A stretch of DNA of 7,693 nt from Spirochaetaceae bacterium (GTDB lineage: Bacteria > Spirochaetota > Spirochaetia > Sphaerochaetales > Sphaerochaetaceae). The stretch covers positions 1-7,693 of the forward strand of contig JAENWY010000103.1 in NCBI GenBank assembly GCA_016649775.1. The letters are read 5' to 3'. This document shows positions 5,503 through 7,693 of this stretch, in pieces. A model generated the notes under the pieces. The model was not told where the DNA came from. It worked only from the letters and a program-made list of their open reading frames with translations, and searched no databases. The position numbers were made by a program, and so were the translations under genes. Position 1 is the first letter of the stretch. Each line of letters begins with the position of its first letter.

Positions 5503-6606
5503 TTAGTTTTCGTCTTTGTAGTAGTGACCTAGTTCATTAGCAGTGATAATTGCATCATAAACCATATCTGCATCCACAGGGAAAGGCATATTATGAAGAG
5601 TATCAGTAGCTGCACAAGCTAATTTTGCAACCTGTCTTATTTCTTCTTCTTTAATTTCTTTAATTCCAAGCTCTTCAAGTGTTACAGGAAGACCAACTTC
5701 CATTAAGAAAGAAATCACTTCTTCTAACTCGTCTCTTTCTACATTTTCTAAAACAAGTTGAGTTAATACACCAAAAGCAACTTTTTCACCATGGTACATG
5801 TGATGTGTTTCTGCAATTGAAGTGAAACCGTTATGAATTGCATGAGCTGCAGCAATACCACCTGATTCAAAGCCAACACCTGATAGGTAGGTATTTGCTT
5901 CAATGATTTCTTCTACGGCTTTAGTACAATTACCATTCTTAGCAGCAAGAAGTGCCTGATAACCATTCTTAATTAATGTATCATAACATAACTTTGAAAT
6001 AGCTAAAGCCGTTACAGAACAATTACCACCTAAACAGTTAATTGCATTTGATTTTTGACAAGCTCTTGTTTCAAAATATGTAGCAAGAGCATCACCCATA
6101 CCAGATACCATTAGTCTTGCAGGTGCTTTTGTTGCAATTGTTGTATCCATTAATACTAATGAGGGGTTAGAAGGTAAGAATAAATATGATTCTACAACAC
6201 CTTCTTCTGTATATATAACACTTAAAGCTGAACATGGTGCATCTGTACTTGCAGCTGTTGGACAAATAACTACGGGTAATTTGGCATAATGTGCTGCGGC
6301 TTTAGCTGCATCCATGGTTTTACCACCACCAATACCAACTAATACATCAGCTTTAGCTAATATAGCTTCTTCTTTAATTCTATTAACTTCTTTAGTACTA
6401 CATTCGCCATTAAAATAGCAAAGAGTGATTGAAGATCCTTCAACCTTTTTAATACTTTCATTAAGTTGAGCTTCTACTCTTTTATAACCGGTTTTTGTAA
6501 TTAATACAAAAAGTTTTTTACCAAATTGTTCTGTGAAAGATACTAAATCTGAAAGTGCATCTCGTTGTTGAATGTAGCGGGAAGGGCTACCAATTATTAT
6601 TGCCAT
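5503..6606 (-). CDS. gldA: Glycerol dehydrogenase family, NAD- and zinc-dependent
   Basis: An iron/zinc-type alcohol dehydrogenase of the glycerol dehydrogenase branch, which oxidises glycerol to dihydroxyacetone with NAD. Counting from the upstream ATG at 6609 (368 residues), the N-terminus IIIGSPSRYIQ is typical. VGIGGGKTMDAAKA (91-104) is the NAD-binding turn, and PTAASTDAPCS (117-127) the conserved nucleotide/substrate loop. Zinc ligands are Asp173 (GMGDALATYFE), His256 (AAHAIHNG) and His273 (MYHGEKVAFG), nearly the same numbering as the Bacillus enzyme. Length is normal. Two consecutive ATGs exist (6609 and 6606). AAGGAG at 6618-6613 is only 3 bases from the first but 6 from the second, so I choose 6606 (367 residues). 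Hand counts suggest about 36% GC against about 28% in the cobamide genes, which could mean high expression or a different origin. Related family members act on other small diols or amino alcohols, so the substrate is not certain. Confidence 0.92.
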   Translation of the reverse strand: MAIIIGSPSRYIQQRDALSDLVSFTEQFGKKLFVLITKTGYKRVEAQLNESIKKVEGSSITLCYFNGECSTKEVNRIKEEAILAKADVLVGIGGGKTMDAAKAAAHYAKLPVVICPTAASTDAPCSALSVIYTEEGVVESYLFLPSNPSLVLMDTTIATKAPARLMVSGMGDALATYFETRACQKSNAINCLGGNCSVTALAISKLCYDTLIKNGYQALLAAKNGNCTKAVEEIIEANTYLSGVGFESGGIAAAHAIHNGFTSIAETHHMYHGEKVAFGVLTQLVLENVERDELEEVISFLMEVGLPVTLEELGIKEIKEEEIRQVAKLACAATDTLHNMPFPVDADMVYDAIITANELGHYYKDEN

Positions 6607-6612
6607 CATTGA

Positions 6613-6618
6613 CTCCTT
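6613..6618 (-). promoter_or_regulatory. Ribosome binding site deciding the gldA start
   Basis: On the minus strand AAGGAG ends 3 bases before the ATG at 6609 and 6 bases before the ATG at 6606. The latter is the normal spacing and favours the second methionine. Confidence 0.7.
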
Positions 6619-6623
6619 AGAGG

Positions 6624-6649
6624 GTTTATTTCTTATTAATAAGATAAAC
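6624..6649. repeat. Inverted repeat in the gldA leader, possible operator
   Basis: GTTTAT (6624-6629) and ATAAAC (6644-6649) are exact reverse complements flanking a core that contains the perfect palindrome TCTTATTAATAAGA (6631-6644). The element lies 15 bases upstream of the AAGGAG ribosome binding site of gldA. That position would suit a repressor site or an mRNA hairpin limiting translation. No regulator gene is next to it. Confidence 0.45.
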
Positions 6650-6931
6650 TATTATCGATACAAAGGGAATACAATAGCCAATTTATACTAATATAAACAT
6701 AATTATTTGCATAAAAAAATACAAATTTCGACAATAATGAATTTAATTTTTAAGACTTCAAATAATAATAATAAATTGTAATATATATTTTTTTAGGAAT
6801 ATAAATTTAGCTTTTTATGTATTTGGTTAAAGGGTAAATTAAAGATCTGATATATTAGCAGAAAGATGTATCAAAAAGAGTAGTATCAACATACTATTTC
6901 CTTTACCATAATATCTACTTACAACAGATAA

Positions 6932-6961
6932 TTGAGCACTAGTATTTTAACAAATTAAAAT
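6932..6961 (+). promoter_or_regulatory. Candidate promoter of the DUF3781 gene with overlapping dyad
   Basis: TTGAGC (6932-6937) and TAAAAT (6956-6961) are 18 bases apart, giving a predicted start near 6968 and a short leader carrying AAGGAAAG (6979-6986). The inverted repeat ATTTTAA-CAAA-TTAAAAT (6944-6961) covers the -10 box. The match is moderate and the DNA very AT-rich, so this is tentative. Confidence 0.35.
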
Positions 6962-6995
6962 CCTATCACTTTTATAATAAGGAAAGCCTTGATTC

Positions 6996-7241
6996 ATGAA
7001 TATTGCAAATGATTTACTTAGAAATTTAGATAAACTCCATACAACTGAAAGGGGAGTTGCAAGAATAAAAAAGAATTTAAATATAGATACTGAGTTAGCA
7101 GTAAAATATTGTTATAATAAAATTTTAGAAGAAAATACTATAATAAACAGAAAAGGTAAAAACTGGTATGCAACAACTAATAATTGCATTATATCTGTAA
7201 ACGCTTATACTTTTACTATTATTACAGCCCATAGTTTATAA
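6996..7241 (+). CDS. DUF3781 family protein, function unknown
   Basis: A complete 81-residue protein that I recognise as a DUF3781-type small protein. The pattern is NLDKLHTTERGVARIKKNL near the N-terminus (10-28), then RKGKNWYATTNNCIISVNA (52-70), ending TIITAH (74-79). Length matches the usual roughly 80 residues of the family. It is probably cytoplasmic: no signal peptide or membrane segment is seen. The N-terminal half looks helical and the C-terminal half beta-rich. No biochemical role is known to me, and its neighbours (divergent gldA, convergent barrel protein) give no hint because it is transcribed alone. The start at 6996 has AAGGAAAG about 10 bases upstream, a slightly long but acceptable spacing. 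Base composition is as AT-rich as the surroundings. Confidence 0.85.
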   Translation: MNIANDLLRNLDKLHTTERGVARIKKNLNIDTELAVKYCYNKILEENTIINRKGKNWYATTNNCIISVNAYTFTIITAHSL

Positions 7242-7246
7242 TATGG

Positions 7247-7275
7247 ATGAATTAATCTTTAAATTCATATTTTTT
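7247..7275 (+). terminator. Weak hairpin terminator after the DUF3781 gene
   Basis: ATGAATT (7247-7253) pairs with AATTCAT (7262-7268) around an eight-base loop, followed after one A by six Ts (7270-7275). The stem is short with a single G-C pair, but its position just after the stop and the T-tract fit a terminator. The T-tract reaches the stop codon of the convergent gene. Confidence 0.5.
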
Positions 7276-7693
7276 ATATATTTACATAAAACCATGGATC
7301 ACCAATATCAAATTTTAAATTAGATAAATCCAATGAATTATTCCAGGCAAAATGTAATATTCCAATAACTCTCATATCAAAGTTGAGATGAAGAGAATGA
7401 GAAAATCGCAAATTACTTGTATAGGTTCCAGTAGAATCAGTATTATTTAATCTTCCCCATTCATAGTTCGCAGAATAATTGAAATAAGCAGATAAATAGG
7501 TATCTGTGGTAATTATTTGAGGACCATATGCACTCAATTGTAATGTGTTATTAATATCATGTCTAAGATTATCATAGTTTTGAGCAAACATAGGAACAGC
7601 ATCACCATTTAAATATCTATAACTTAAGGAATTTGACAGTTTTAATTCAAATAGCCTAGAATCCTTATTCGTGAATAAATCATTATATCGATA
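7274..7693 (-). CDS. Probable outer-membrane beta-barrel protein, C-terminal part (cut by window edge)
   Basis: The minus-strand frame stays open from the stop at 7274-7276 to the right edge, giving 139 codons of a longer gene. The internal ATG at 7591 is not a convincing start, since coding continues upstream with the same character and without a ribosome binding site. The sequence is rich in Asn, Ser, Tyr, Phe and Leu, with repeated stretches of alternating polar and hydrophobic or aromatic residues (for example FELKLSNSLSYRYL, YLSAYFNYSANYEWG, LRFSHSLHLNFDMRVIG). They are joined by Asn/Asp/Thr/Gly-rich turns. This is typical of beta strands of an outer-membrane barrel. The end, DPWFYVNI, has the aromatic character of a terminal barrel strand but lacks the classic final Phe. 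I do not recognise the family; an LptD-like or lineage-specific spirochaete protein is possible. N-terminus and signal peptide lie outside the window. Confidence 0.6.
   Translation of the reverse strand, partial: YRYNDLFTNKDSRLFELKLSNSLSYRYLNGDAVPMFAQNYDNLRHDINNTLQLSAYGPQIITTDTYLSAYFNYSANYEWGRLNNTDSTGTYTSNLRFSHSLHLNFDMRVIGILHFAWNNSLDLSNLKFDIGDPWFYVNI

Larger units (their letters stand above)
6610..6995. other. 386-bp AT-rich divergent intergenic region
   Basis: This gap separates the divergent gldA and DUF3781 genes. It holds the gldA ribosome binding site, an inverted repeat in the gldA leader (6624-6649), a short ATT/AAT run (about 6762-6775), a TAGTAT-CAAC-ATACTA hairpin (6881-6896), and a candidate promoter with an inverted repeat before DUF3781 (6932-6961). 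I find no open frame longer than about 15 codons that starts with a good ribosome binding site, no tRNA-like cloverleaf and no recognisable riboswitch. The stretch 6665-6840 is plain AT-rich DNA in which I see nothing further. Confidence 0.6.

Noticed and set aside
6762..6775. Short AAT tandem run
   Set aside because: About four units only; expected in DNA of this composition.
6881..6896. TAGTAT-CAAC-ATACTA hairpin followed by T-rich sequence on both strands
   Set aside because: Only a six-pair AT-rich stem with interrupted T-runs and no gene ending next to it; too weak to call a terminator or RNA gene.
1..7693. CRISPR array, tRNA/rRNA, insertion sequence or phage genes
   Set aside because: No regularly spaced repeats, cloverleaf, rRNA-like segment, transposase or integrase motif was seen on either strand.

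Overview
The window is AT-rich bacterial DNA (hand counts of sample lines give about 27-30% GC in the cobamide genes) using standard stop codons. Genes are tightly packed, with ATGA and GTGA stop/start overlaps. The organism cannot be fixed from sequence alone. The mix of cobamide-salvage genes, a long-chain acyl-CoA-synthetase-type enzyme, glycerol dehydrogenase, a DUF3781 protein and what looks like the C-terminus of an outer-membrane beta-barrel fits a low-GC anaerobic diderm. A spirochaete (Treponema-like or a relative) is my best guess, at low confidence.

Layout from left to right: (1) the N-terminal 62 codons of a HAD-family hydrolase on the minus strand (1-188), running off the left edge. 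(2) A divergent plus-strand cobamide operon (322-3445) of three overlapping genes: a fused cobT-cbiR gene, cobU and cobS. (3) An AMP-forming acyl-CoA/ACP synthetase (3653-5374) with its own well-formed promoter. (4) A convergent junction with back-to-back hairpin terminators (5401-5476). (5) A glycerol-dehydrogenase-family gene on the minus strand (5503-6606). (6) A 386-bp AT-rich intergenic region with inverted repeats. (7) A small DUF3781 gene on the plus strand (6996-7241). (8) The C-terminal 139 codons of a probable outer-membrane protein on the minus strand (7274-7693), running off the right edge.

The most interesting unit is the cobamide operon. Its first protein joins a nicotinate-nucleotide:lower-base phosphoribosyltransferase (CobT) to a TIM-barrel domain that reads as CbiR, the cobamide-remodelling hydrolase described from Akkermansia. 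CobU activates cobinamide to GDP-cobinamide, and CobS joins it to the alpha-ribazole made via CobT. Together the three genes encode a compact route that strips the nucleotide loop from an imported cobamide and rebuilds it with a preferred lower base. No corrin-ring genes and no recognisable cobalamin riboswitch lie in the window. The cell therefore probably salvages and remodels rather than makes cobamides de novo, although genes outside the window could change that.
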